Positions 1 to 9,479 of a stretch of DNA of 30,352 nt are shown here, piece by piece. Origin of the DNA: Saccoglossus kowalevskii (taxonomy: Eukaryota; Hemichordata; Enteropneusta; Harrimaniidae). Both the position numbers and the translations under genes were made by a program. The notes below the pieces were generated by a model. It saw nothing but the letters and a program-made list of their open reading frames with translations. It was not told the DNA's origin and searched no databases. Each line of letters begins with the position of its first letter. The stretch's first letter is position 1. The stretch lies in NCBI RefSeq assembly GCF_000003605.2, contig NW_003120439.1:78481-108832 (forward strand). The letters run 5' to 3'.

Positions 1-1612
1 AGCACTATCTAGGCTGCAGAGTAGGCCACTTATTCTAGGCTGCCATGGTTAGCCACTTATCTAGGTTGCCAGAGTTAGCCACTTATTCTAGGTTTCCAGA
101 GTTAGCCACATAATATTCTAGGTTGCCAGTGTTAGCCACTTATTCTACAGGCTGCCAGGGCTAGCCACTTATTCTAGTTTGCAAGAGTTAGCCACTTATT
201 CTAGGTTGCCAGAGTTAGCCACTTATTCTAGGTTGCCAGTGTTAGCCACTTATTCTACAGGCTGCCAGGGCTAGCCACTTATTCTAGTTTGCGAGAGTTG
301 GCCACTTATTCTAGGTTGCCAGAGTTAGCCACTTATTCTAGGTTGCCAAAGCTAGCCACTTATTCTAGGTTGTCAGAGTTAGCCACTTATTCTAGGTTGT
401 CAGGGCTAGCCACTTATCCCAGGTTGCCAGAGCTAGCCACTTATTCTAGGTTGCCAGAGTTAGCCACTTATTCTATGCTGCCAGGGCTAGCCACTTATTC
501 TATGCTGCCAGAGTTAGCCACTTATTCTATGCTGACAGAGTTAGCCACTTGTTCTAGGTTACCAGAGTTAGCCACTTGTTCTAGGTTGCCAGAGTTAGCC
601 ACTTATTCTAGGTTGCCAGAGTTAGCCACTTATTCTATGCTGCCAGGGCTAGCCACTTATTCTAGGTTGCCAGAGTTAGCCACTCATTCTAGGTTGCCAG
701 AGTTAGCCACTTATTCTATGCTGCCAGGGCTAGCCACTTATTCTAGGTTGCCAGAGTTAGCCACTTATTCTAGGTTGCCAGAGTTAGCCACTTATTCTAT
801 GCTGCCAGGGATAGCCACTTGTTCTAGGTTGCCAGAGTTAGCCACTTATTCTAGGTTGCCAGAGTTAGCCACTTATTCTATGCTGCCAGGGCTAGCCACT
901 TATTCTAGGTTGCCAGAGTTAGCCACTCATTCTAGGTTGCCAGAGTTAGCCACTTATTCTATGCTGCCAGGGATAGCCACTTGTTCTAGGTTGCCAGAGT
1001 TAGCCACTCATTCTAGGTTGCCAGAGTTAGCCACTTATTCTATGCTGCCAGGGATAGCCACTTGTTCTAGGTTGCCAGAGTTAGCCACTTATTCTAGGTT
1101 GCCAGAGTTAGCCACTTATTCTATGCTGCCAGGGCTAGCCACTTATTCTAGGTTGCCAGAGTTAGCCACTCATTCTAGGTTGCCAGAGTTAGCCACTTGT
1201 TCTAGGTTGCCAGAGTTAGCCACTTATTCTATGCTGCCAGAGTTAGCCACTTATTCTAGGTTGCCAGAGTTAGCCACTTATTCTATGCTGCCAGAGTTAG
1301 CCACTTATTCTATGCTGCCAGAGTTAGCCACTTATTCTATGCTGACAGAGTTAGCCACTTGTTCTAGGTTGCCAGAGTTAGCCACTTATTCTATGCTGCC
1401 AGAGTTAGCCACTTATTCTATGCTGCCAGAGTTAGCCACTTATTCTATGCTGACAGAGTTAGCCACTTGTTCTAGGTTGCCAGAGTTAGCCACTTATTCT
1501 ATGCTGTCAGGGCTAGCCACTTATCCCAGGTTGCCAGAGTTAGCCACTTATTCTAGGTTGCCAGAGCTAGCCACTTATTCTATGCTGACAGAGTTAGCCA
1601 CTTATTCTAGGC
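1..1612. repeat. 27-bp minisatellite array, about 60 units
   Basis: Tandem units of 27 bp (core gagttagccacttattcta followed by ggttgcca or tgctgcca) fill the left edge and are cut off by the window start. Units differ mainly by gag/ggg, tta/cta, tat/cat/tgt and agg/atg changes. From about 480 on, three-unit (81-bp) higher-order blocks recur. In the first 290 bases some units carry indels, and a 110-bp block (121-230) is repeated at 231-340. Because 27 is divisible by 3, one plus frame stays open from 289 to 1629 and would read as a 9-residue repeat. That frame does not begin with ATG, most unit differences change the amino acid, and all three minus frames have stops, so I read it as non-coding. 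Confidence 0.95.
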
Positions 1613-3289
1613 TTTTAGTATCAAAATAAAATGACTCGTAACTTATAGATCAATAGATTCCAATCCTGTGTTTGGGATTTTGTTTTTCACACATCACCTT
1701 TATGTTTAAAGTAGATGCGAGAGCGCTCAATCTAGTGGATGTATTCAGCATCACAAAATTTACCTGGGTATGCAACAGATACAAGTTGGATATCAATATA
1801 TTTTGAATATGATTACCAGCAAATTGAAAAAGAAAGTTTACATACAGACACAGCATACAGGCTCCTCAGTGCAGGAAAACACACTAACCACTGAAACATA
1901 TACTTACTTGCCCCAAAATATCTCGAAATGACCTGTAATAAGTACTCCTTGCAGCAATATTAATTTTAGTATATTAATTTTTTTTGCTATTCATTTTAAT
2001 TATAATTGTTCATTTATTTTTATTATTAATAATTATTTTTACAATAAATTTGCTGCACCAATGGCTTTCAAAAAAAAACACAATTCTTCCAGAAATATAG
2101 TTGTAACGTCAACAAATAATTAAAATAATACATACAAAAAATATATATAAGAAACAAATTAAGCCAACCAGGATCTTATTTTATTCACATTGTCTTTACA
2201 GTGGGGAATCTTAAATGACACAAACAACATATAGTATTTTAACTATACATCTGAAAGTCCTTGTATTCATGATTCAATATGAACCATCTACATATAAACC
2301 AGAAGCTGATAAAAACAAAAGTTAGTCACTCAGGGGTACATAATGATGCCAGCACATTCTGCATGGTTTGTATGGGGGGGGGGGGGGGGCAAGGGGGGTT
2401 TGGTAGCTGGTACAGTTTTACAGGAAATAAAAAGGGCTTTTTACAATTTACAATGAAAATAAGATGTTTTTACAGTTTACAGTGAAAATTGAATTTTGCA
2501 GTGAATTGTGTCATCTAGTCGTTTTACGGTTTTGAAAATGTAATTTCCCTGGATTATTCTTTACGACTTTTTTATTTGGATGTAAATTCTTGTACGTACC
2601 AAAAAAAATTACACATTTTTACAGTGTACGAAAAAAACATTTGATTGATTAAGTTGTACGTCTAGCCTGTGATTACAGAATTATGGAATTTATTTTTCAA
2701 TTTACGTTGTACGAACAAAAAAATATTGCAATTTCGTTGAATGAAAATAACCCTTGCCCCCCCCCCTCTTGTATGTATTTATGCTGAATGATTCATATAT
2801 TCTGCAAGCAATAAAAACATCTATTATAACACTTTGAAGATACCAGGAGGTTCAGTCTGTATTTGGTAATCATATTAATAATCTGTTATTGTTTTTGTCA
2901 ATGTGGCATTCGTCATTACTGAAGCCATCATGTTTTTGATTTCCGCGCTTACTTCATATGTTAATGCATCACCACATTGGACAGTATTGTGTCTGTTGAA
3001 ATGAAGTGTGGGATCAATTTGTTCTTGCGCTCCCAGTGGCCAGTGATGTGAGAATGGTATTTATCATGTTCATTGACATGCTTCATATGATGGCATTTTC
3101 ACTCAACTAATAACATTTACAGTCAATAGCCGACCATATTGTTTTCATTGATGACTATTGATGCCATTTATTTATATTCTCATTTACCTAGGCTGAAGTT
3201 TAATGACCTCACAGAGCTTCTGTACATGTTACATCATGATTAATTAATAAATTGGAAGAATTCATAATTAAAACTATTATTTCTTACAG
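1613..3289. other. Non-coding stretch before the first visible ARMT1 exon
   Basis: I see no supportable gene here. It is AT-rich, with homopolymer runs (16 G at 2374-2389, 10 C at 2757-2766). It lies immediately 5' of an ARMT1 exon that begins mid-codon, so at least its right end must be intron. No ATG-bearing exon with a plausible ARMT1 N-terminus and a donor of the right phase was found here; that exon may lie left of the minisatellite. Confidence 0.6.
2374..2766. repeat. Possible inverted-repeat element bounded by G-run and C-run
   Basis: A G16 run followed by CAAGGG (2374-2395) is mirrored by CCCTTG followed by C10 (2751-2766). Inside, motifs such as tttacagt and gtacga recur in both orientations. 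This could be a roughly 390-bp non-autonomous element, but the matching ends are short and low in complexity, and no target duplication was found. Confidence 0.25.
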
Positions 3290-3395
3290 TCAGTTTGCTT
3301 ATCCTACTGTAAAAGATCGTCTGCCTGTAATCTTAACGAAAGTTATTGATACAGTTTACCAGTATAAAAATACAGCTGCAGAACAACATGGTGAG
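3290..3395 (+). CDS. ARMT1: ARMT1 exon (first visible)
   Basis: The acceptor is ttcttacag and the donor is GAG|gtgtgt. The exon opens with the last base of a split codon (T3290), so the preceding exon must end with two bases of that codon. It then reads 35 codons, starting QFAYPTVKDRLPVIL, which corresponds to the start of the human protein after its first dozen or so residues. Confidence 0.93.
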
Positions 3396-5956
3396 GTGTG
3401 TATATTTGCTATATTGTATCTCCATCCATAGTATTTTACTGTCCAATTAAAGCGCTGTAGTAGTCGCGCAGCGCGTGTTCGAATTTCATGTAAATAAACA
3501 AAGTATTTTACACACGTTATATATGCCACTATGAGTCCCATATCGAACAGGAAGCGGCACGACGACTACAGTCCTTTAAGCATAATGTAGACTTGTGCTT
3601 CATGGTAAGGATTAGGTAAAATTGTTGTTCATCACCAAAGTTTGCCAGGATGAAAACCTGTAATTGTTTTGTTGAGTAACTTTTGTAATACTGAGTGGCA
3701 TGTAAGTATTATGTCCAAATATGGAAGTTTTCAATTGTAAATAATTTTTATATTCCTGTATTATAGGCTGGGAAAGAAGACTGTAAATTTATTGTCAGTA
3801 AATTATCTGAACTGAAAAATGCGATCCAGACAGACAAACCACTAACCGTACTTGCAGATGGTAGAGGCGATGTCAGTATTTGGAACAAAGCAATTCAAAA
3901 GGAAATTGATGATCATGGAAACAAGCATCCAAGTTGGTTCAAATCACCATGGTTACTGACAGAATGTTACATGTACAGAAAAATTAATGAATCAATTAGA
4001 ATGAGGTGTGTAATCATTGTAAATTATACATAAAATGGCAGCTTATGTCAATGCAGTCTGTGTGTGTGTGTCTGTAGCTAGGTTTGGTTCTAATAATGTT
4101 TAAAGATCAAACCAGTCTGCATAACCTTGTATACCTTAATTCAGATTCAGTATTGAACAAGTGCAATCTCTGATAGATTTTAGTTCAAATTTTTGCATAT
4201 TGAGTAACCTGATTTGCATACTATGTAATGATTATTATTCATATTCTGTTTGTTTGTTGAACATATGGTTGAAATGATGTTAAAAAAAAGTATAAAAATA
4301 TGCATATCTTAATATAAGTCATAACTTTTTCCATCTGCTGATCTAAATACATTTTTTTTGTTTTAGTTCAAAACTTCAAGAATTTGATCCATTTGGCGAA
4401 CAGAAAAGGAGTGCTTTGAAAAATTCTCATGATGCTTGCATAGTACTGGCTAATTATATTCATGATATCACTAAGGATAACAAGGATGTGACCTATGAGC
4501 AGTTTTCAAAGATCTTACAGGTATGGATCTATAGTCAACACTGAGGGCGCTCTATATGTTGAATATCCATATGCAATTTAAATGTTTAAATTAAAAAATT
4601 GTTATCTATTCTGCAACTACTGAATCATTTGCTAAACACAATACCATTACATGATCTTGTCTAAATTATTAGTTCAAGTACAGATTGTGACCACGCTTGG
4701 AATAGTTTGGTCTGGTTACATTATAACAAGATGTAATTTCGAGCAGATGAAATATCATTATGTGCATGTTCAGTAAGATATATGCCATCATCTAATGATG
4801 ATATTTATACATGTAACTACCAAGATGCGATATAAAGCTGAAAATAACATCAGACATTGTTCTTTTAACATTTGGTTTTGCTTGTTGATATCCAAAATAC
4901 AGGAATTGAAAGAATTTTAATGTACAAGAAAAATCAATTTTGATGATGTTCGCTGAAGCCATCCCATTGGTGAAAAAACATAAATAAATTTTAGCATATT
5001 TTTCAAATTAAAAAAAATACATACCTAAACAAATGAACGTGGACTGCCATTGTATTAGTAGGAATGTATTTCATTCAATTGTAGTAGTTGTCTGTATGTG
5101 CTCAAACACCCCCCCCCCCTTTTATCATTTATCATTGTCAGAATCAATGAAAACACACTTAGTCTAATAATTTTTGTTTTCTCTTTCCCAGATTGCATTA
5201 TGGGGAAATAAATGTGACTTGTCAATTTCAGCTGGGGTTGAGAATTCGCAGAATGTGAGCCCCTTGCTTTACCTCAATGAGATGGCAAGTAATATATTGG
5301 TTGACTCCACTCAACAAGTATGGCAGGCTCTATTGGAAGCAAGAAAGAATGGGAAACAAACAAGAGTTGATATAATTTTAGATAACATGGGATTTGAATT
5401 GTTCAGTGACCTCTGTTTTGCTGAGTTTCTACTTCGTACTTCTCTGGCGCATTCCATCCACTTACACTACAAGGTAATGCCATGGTTTGTATCCGATGTC
5501 ACGCGTGAGGACTTCTTATGGACCCTGCAGACATTGAAGGATAGTCCAAATGAAGTTTTGAGTAAGCTCAGCGAGACATGGCAGAATCGCTTACAGGATG
5601 AATCATGGGTGATTAAAGGAGATGATTTCTGGACAACTGCGTGTGATTTCCGGCAGATGAAGTCAAAGGCTCCCCATCTGTATGATGATCTAACCAGTTC
5701 ATCAATGTGTTTTTTTAAGGGTGATCTCAATTATCGAAAATTGGTGGGTGATCTCAACTGGAACCATACAACGCCATATGAACTGACATTGGGAGGGTTC
5801 CACCCGTCACCCCATTGTGCCCTTAGAACTATCAAATGTGATCTTGTGGTTGGTCTTCAAGAAGGCAGAGCTGAAGAAATCACTAAGCTGAATGCTGATT
5901 GGATGCTTGGTGGTGATTATGGCGTCATCCATTTCTGTGATCTCATTGAGAAATAA
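3290..5956 (+). CDS. ARMT1: Damage-control phosphatase ARMT1 (DUF89), four exons, N-terminus missing
   Basis: Joined exons 3290-3395, 3767-4005, 4367-4520 and 5192-5956 keep one reading frame and encode about 420 residues; human ARMT1 has about 441. All introns are GT-AG. Known for the family: ARMT1 is a metal-dependent phosphatase of the DUF89 fold acting on sugar phosphates such as fructose 1-phosphate, also reported as a carboxyl methyltransferase of PCNA. Seen here: the opening FAYPTVKDRLPVILTKVID, the ALWGNKCDLS motif at the exon 3/4 junction, DNMGFEL (Asp and Asn about residues 230-231 of the visible protein), WFVSD (Asp about 268) and KGDLNYRKL (about 342). The 38-residue spacing between the two Asp residues equals that between the human metal ligands, so the active site looks intact. 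The first coding exon, perhaps 15-30 residues, was not found. No in-frame stop or frameshift occurs. Confidence 0.95.
3447..3579. mobile_element. 125-bp MITE with TTAA target duplication, in an ARMT1 intron
   Basis: The direct repeats TTAA (3447-3450 and 3576-3579) flank an element at 3451-3575. Its ends are imperfect inverted repeats: AGCGCTGTAGTAGTCGCGC on the left and AGGACTGTAGTCGTCGTGC read from the right, 15 of 19 matching. With a one-base gap the similarity continues inward to TGTTCGA in both arms. It is too short to code for anything. TTAA duplications are typical of piggyBac-like and Kolobok-like transposons; assignment beyond that is not possible here. Confidence 0.75.
3767..4005 (+). 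CDS. ARMT1: ARMT1 exon (second visible)
   Basis: The acceptor is cctgtattatag and the donor is AG|gtgtgt. It encodes 79 codons plus two bases and contains the conserved stretches LSELKNAIQTDKP and WFKSPWLLTECYMYRKI. The split codon AG|T gives Ser with the next exon. Confidence 0.95.
4367..4520 (+). CDS. ARMT1: ARMT1 exon (third visible)
   Basis: The acceptor is a T-rich tract ending in ttttag and the donor is CAG|gtatgg. It encodes the less conserved helical linker that begins SKLQEFDPFGEQK and ends YEQFSKILQ, and leaves phase 0 for the next exon. Confidence 0.93.
5192..5956 (+). CDS. ARMT1: ARMT1 terminal exon
   Basis: The acceptor is ctctttcccag. The exon carries 254 codons and a TAA stop at 5954-5956. 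It holds the whole catalytic half: ALWGNKCDLS, DNMGFEL, PWFVSD, FKGDLNYRKLVGD and a C-terminal GGFHPSPHCALRTIK. In vertebrates this part is split by further introns, as I recall, so the single large exon may reflect lineage-specific structure or intron loss. Confidence 0.96.
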   Translation: MALWGNKCDLSISAGVENSQNVSPLLYLNEMASNILVDSTQQVWQALLEARKNGKQTRVDIILDNMGFELFSDLCFAEFLLRTSLAHSIHLHYKVMPWFVSDVTREDFLWTLQTLKDSPNEVLSKLSETWQNRLQDESWVIKGDDFWTTACDFRQMKSKAPHLYDDLTSSSMCFFKGDLNYRKLVGDLNWNHTTPYELTLGGFHPSPHCALRTIKCDLVVGLQEGRAEEITKLNADWMLGGDYGVIHFCDLIEK

Positions 5957-6039
5957 AACATCAGAACCTTATCATTCATTCATTGCCTTAGATACAAGAA
6001 AATGGTCTAAATCAAAGTATCATTTTCTGTGAAATTGTT

Positions 6040-6045
6040 AATAAA
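6040..6045 (+). terminator. AATAAA polyadenylation signal of ARMT1
   Basis: Canonical AATAAA 84 bases after the ARMT1 stop, in gttaataaagggta. A second AATAAA at 6168-6173 (gttgaataaaaaaaa) could serve as an alternative. Confidence 0.6.
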
Positions 6046-6179
6046 GGGTACTTCTTCAACATTGATTAAACTTGTCAAAGTTGGTCATTATTTCATATCA
6101 TTTGTATGTTGACACACAAAATTACGTTTTAATAATTATTACTTAGATAGAAATATGTCATGAGTTGAATAAAAAAAAA

Positions 6180-7110
6180 TACTATAGGATATAAATTGGT
6201 TTGTTTTAAGTGTTGTTCAGTCATGTCTTATTCCAGAGACCTTAGTTGTGGTGGGTCCGAACTCAGTTTGATTGCTCAAGTACAAAGACTTTTATATACA
6301 CAGACAGAAAAGAACATTCCAAGACTGACTTCCAATCTTCCTAAGTTATTTGATAACAAGATAGGTAGCATTGAATGAAGCTCTTGACCTTGACTGAGGG
6401 TGCCTTGACCATTGTTAAGATACTATGGCTGGATTCTCGAGATCAAGCTAAAACTAGCCAACACAGGGATGCTCCTGAGGGAAGGCAGACACAACCAATA
6501 GGCCGAATTCCACTGGTATTGAAGGGGTTAGTTCCAGTAAGAGTGGTACTTATAATGTGACTTGCAGGTGTTGTGCATCATCTAAACCATTTCTTCCTAA
6601 CCACACATGAATATCATCGACTCGATCAAGATTATATCTCGCACTATAAACCCGGTTGCAGAATAATTTCATGCATAACTGATAACATAATTCAGCTTGA
6701 ATGTTGCCCGCAATAGCAAATCCAGGCACACACCCACTGATGCTCATCCGGTAGTCAAATTTGTTAGAAAGTATCTCACCATATAAGACCACATTGTTTA
6801 TTCTTAATTTCAGTCCAAGACAATATGCGACCATTCATGAACATTGCTAATAAGTTGAGAATAAATAAAATCAAACATAGCATAACACACCCTTTGCCCC
6901 TTAATAATACCGCCCGTTTACGTCTTTTCAGAAAGTGTCTCTCTCAAATTAAATATTGCAAAATATTATATATACTCGCCTTTAGTTCGCCTATAAATTG
7001 TGTGCACAGTGTAAGGACCAATGGGTGACCAATCATGGCCATGTCTTATTTGTCACAATAATTAATAAAAATGACTGAGAACAGACCAGTGGTGGCTTAG
7101 AGACGTGCAA
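6180..7110. other. 3' flank of ARMT1, no gene supported
   Basis: Short frames exist on both strands, including a 94-codon minus-strand frame at 6834-6550 that starts with ATG, but none has recognisable protein content or convincing splice sites. No repeat structure was seen. Confidence 0.4.
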
Positions 7111-7430
7111 CATGAAAACAATGTGATTCACATTAATTAAGTTTATAATATTTATAGATAATACAATAAAGCACCACTATTTAAATGTGATTTATTGAAA
7201 TACTAGAAATTGGTTAATAATAATAAGATAATCAATACTATGTGAATGTTTTTCAGTATTAAACCCCCAAAATGGGCAAATATTATGCAAATTAAGAAAT
7301 TATTATGCATAGACATAAACCACCAACTAATCAGGTATGTGTATTGTTTCAAGGCACAATTCTTTAAAAATCGATGGAAAGCTAAAAAAACATTATGCAA
7401 ATTAGGTAAGTAATATGTACATGTATTAAC
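7111..7430. repeat. Dispersed repeat family B, copy 1
   Basis: This stretch shares blocks in the same order with 24484-24960: atgaaaacRatgtgattcacatt, then gattt.ttga.ata..aga.attgg.taa, then units ending in attatgcaaat. Within it, a unit of roughly 105-110 bp ending in attatgcaaatta appears about twice (near 7275 and 7393). The copies are clearly diverged, so this is an old non-autonomous repeat. Confidence 0.6.
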
Positions 7431-7642
7431 CCAAAACGTAAATCGTGTTGTCAAAATTAATGTTTTAGATTATGTGTAAAACCTGTCATTGATAATCTCA
7501 CCCTGGATACACCCTCTCGCAAACTGTAGTCACAGATTCCTGCACGACGGGTACAGTAGTCTTCCCCCCTCTGTTATGGTTTACAATCATAATGGTACAG
7601 TATCAGTGCCAGTCTCAGTGCATAGTTCTTTGTGTGACTCAC

Positions 7643-7813
7643 AGATTCCGTTCCAATCAGAAATGGTATAGTTTCCTGTACATGGCGTGTCTGTCTATAC
7701 GATCCGTATTCTTCACAGCTGGTTTCCAGGCCACTTAGACCCATGCCACAACCACCAATAGGTCCAAGACCAGAAATGTCTCTTCCTCCTCCTCCTCTGG
7801 AAGCAAAAACCAT
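7643..7813 (-). CDS. Possible internal exon of an unknown minus-strand gene
   Basis: Read on the minus strand, a good acceptor (gtttttcactagtccag) is followed by 57 open codons and then a strong donor core, gtgagt. The peptide begins MVFASRGGGGRDISGLGPIG and continues with a Gly-rich stretch, then a charged segment containing EEYGSYRQTRHVQET. Base composition is richer in G and C than the surroundings. The base before the donor is T rather than the usual G. I recognise no family and found no partner exon, so this may be chance. Confidence 0.22.
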
Positions 7814-7856
7814 CTGGACTAGTGAAAAACAATCAGCCTGTCGACTGAGATAGATA

Positions 7857-8575
7857 GAAAATGAACAATATGTATAGTATCAAAAGAACAGGTTTTCAAC
7901 AAGAAGTCAAAATATCACTTTTTACCAAAAATTAAAAAAATATTCACTAAAATTAGAGAATTAAAGATATCATCATGAAATGAACAAATCTGAGAGAGGA
8001 CCACATGTAGTACCTATATATGTAATATCAAAGCAATTGGACTTGCGGTTTTTAACAAGAAGTTGAAAATATCACTTTTTACCAAAAATTACAAAAATAT
8101 TCACCCAAATTAGAGAATAGAAGATATCATTACAAAATGAACAAATCTGAGAGAAGTCCACATGTAGTACCTATATATGTAATATCAAAGCAATTGGACT
8201 AGCGGTTTTTAACAAGAAGTTGAAAATATCACTTTTTACCAAAAATGACAAAAACATTCACCAAAATTAGAGAATTAAAGATATCATTACAAAATGAACA
8301 AATCTGAGAGAGGTCCACATGTAGTACCTATATATGTAATATCAAAGCAATTGGACTTGCGGTTTTTAACAAGAAGTCAAAAATATCACTTTTTACCAAA
8401 AATGACAAAAATATTCACCAAAATTAGAGAATTGAAAATATCATCATGAAATGAACAAATTTTGTAGTTTTCAAGAAGAATTTGAAAAAGTAAAACATTG
8501 ACACGGGCGACGGAAAATCACTTATATGATAAGCTCCGCTCGACAAAGTCGACAGCGGAGCTAAAAAAAGGACCG
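7857..8575 (+). mobile_element. Tandem-core element (157-bp repeats) ending in a hairpin
   Basis: A unit of about 157 bp repeats about four times; the marker aacaagaagt begins at 7898, 8054, 8211 and 8368. The first copy is shortened. After the array comes a unique tail containing gacacgggcgacgga and then a stable palindrome at 8532-8562 followed by a run of A. Tandem core repeats plus a terminal hairpin is the layout of 'pearl'-type, Helitron-like non-autonomous elements of marine invertebrates. The family assignment is by architecture only. Confidence 0.6.
8532..8562. repeat. 31-bp hairpin at the end of the tandem-core element
   Basis: AGCTCCGC pairs with GCGGAGCT (8 bp), and inside it TCGAC pairs with GTCGA around an AAA loop, leaving a 2-base bulge. 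It is placed as expected for the 3' terminal hairpin of a Helitron-like element. Confidence 0.7.
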
Positions 8576-8579
8576 CAGA

Positions 8580-9352
8580 CAGATTCATGCTATCACTGAC
8601 AATGAGCGCATACAAAATGCCTCTTATTACTTCCCCTCTACTGAAAACAAACTTGCTGTATGGACCACTTCCAGGGGATTGAACATGAACAAGCCACATC
8701 ATATATATTCCCGCTATGAGAAAAAATGTTGGCTGGAATAAGTATAGATCATTATAGTGCTATCACGATTGAATGTTCTACTCGAGGCATACAAACTCAA
8801 ATATTCATTTGCAATGCGGAGATCTAGAGTGAGCACAACACTATCAAGAACTTCATGTCGGCTTACGAAGATGAAGATAACTGTATAAGATTCTGTATGA
8901 AGCTAAGGTACATGACCTAAGAACTATTGACAACTATATTACTTTCCCTGGCCATAGATCATGTGCTAGAAGCAGTACTCATGAGAGCTAGAGTTTCGTC
9001 CAAACTTGTAAAAAATAAAGGACAAAAGGAGCGAAATCATCTCATCTCAACATCAAGCGTTTCTACAGCAGATATCATGAACTGGTGACAAATACAACAA
9101 ATCACCGAAGCAAATGATTTCTGATGTATACTTTGTTGAAGGTGCCTTCAACCCATGCTCCCTAAAGGTGTGTGTATATGCTACATGAATACAACCAGAC
9201 CATGTTGACAAGTAATTTGTTTAGTTTTTGCGAATGAAAATATATAGCAGCATGAAATGTATTTTGTTCAAACCTAGAGCTGTGGTAATATGTTAATATA
9301 TTTATCAGAAGGATGAGTCAAAGCAACACGCATTTGTACTAAATATGCAACT
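8580..9352. other. No supported gene; faint coding-like fragment
   Basis: At 9052-9137 the plus strand reads IKRFYSRYHELV and, after a shift of one base, DKYNKSPKQMISDVYF. Two adjacent protein-like pieces joined by a frameshift suggest a decayed retroelement or other mobile-element open frame, but the stretch is too short to assign. The rest of the interval shows nothing recognisable. Confidence 0.2.
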
Positions 9353-9353
9353 G

Positions 9354-9477
9354 TTAAAGCGGGGAGGGGGTCGTCACAACACACGCTAAAAACGCAAATT
9401 CTCAAAAACACTTTTTGTAAACAATGACACGCTATGGTCATCTGACGCATGCGCAGGTGACGACTCCCCCGCTTTAA
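9354..9477. mobile_element. 116-bp MITE with TTAA target duplication
   Basis: TTAA at 9354-9357 and at 9474-9477 flank an element at 9358-9473. The left end reads AGCGGGGAGGGGGTCGTCAC; the right end read inward is AGCGGGGGAGTCGTCAC, so the arms match apart from a 3-base length difference and one nearby base. It is non-coding. It shares the TTAA duplication and an initial AGCG with the MITE at 3451-3575 (left arm), although the rest of the arms differ. Confidence 0.75.
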
Positions 9478-9479
9478 CT

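Noticed and set aside
289-1629. 446-codon open frame as a repetitive protein
   Set aside because: No ATG opens the frame, the unit length is a multiple of three, and the differences between units are mainly amino-acid changing. It is explained by the minisatellite.
3476-3486. B-box-like gttcgaattt as a tRNA or SINE promoter
   Set aside because: There is no A box or cloverleaf; it lies within the MITE arm, where the TGTTCGA motif is repeated as part of the inverted repeat.
6550-6834. 94-codon minus-strand frame after ARMT1
   Set aside because: It starts with ATG right after a stop, but has no recognised family, no splice support and no neighbouring exon.
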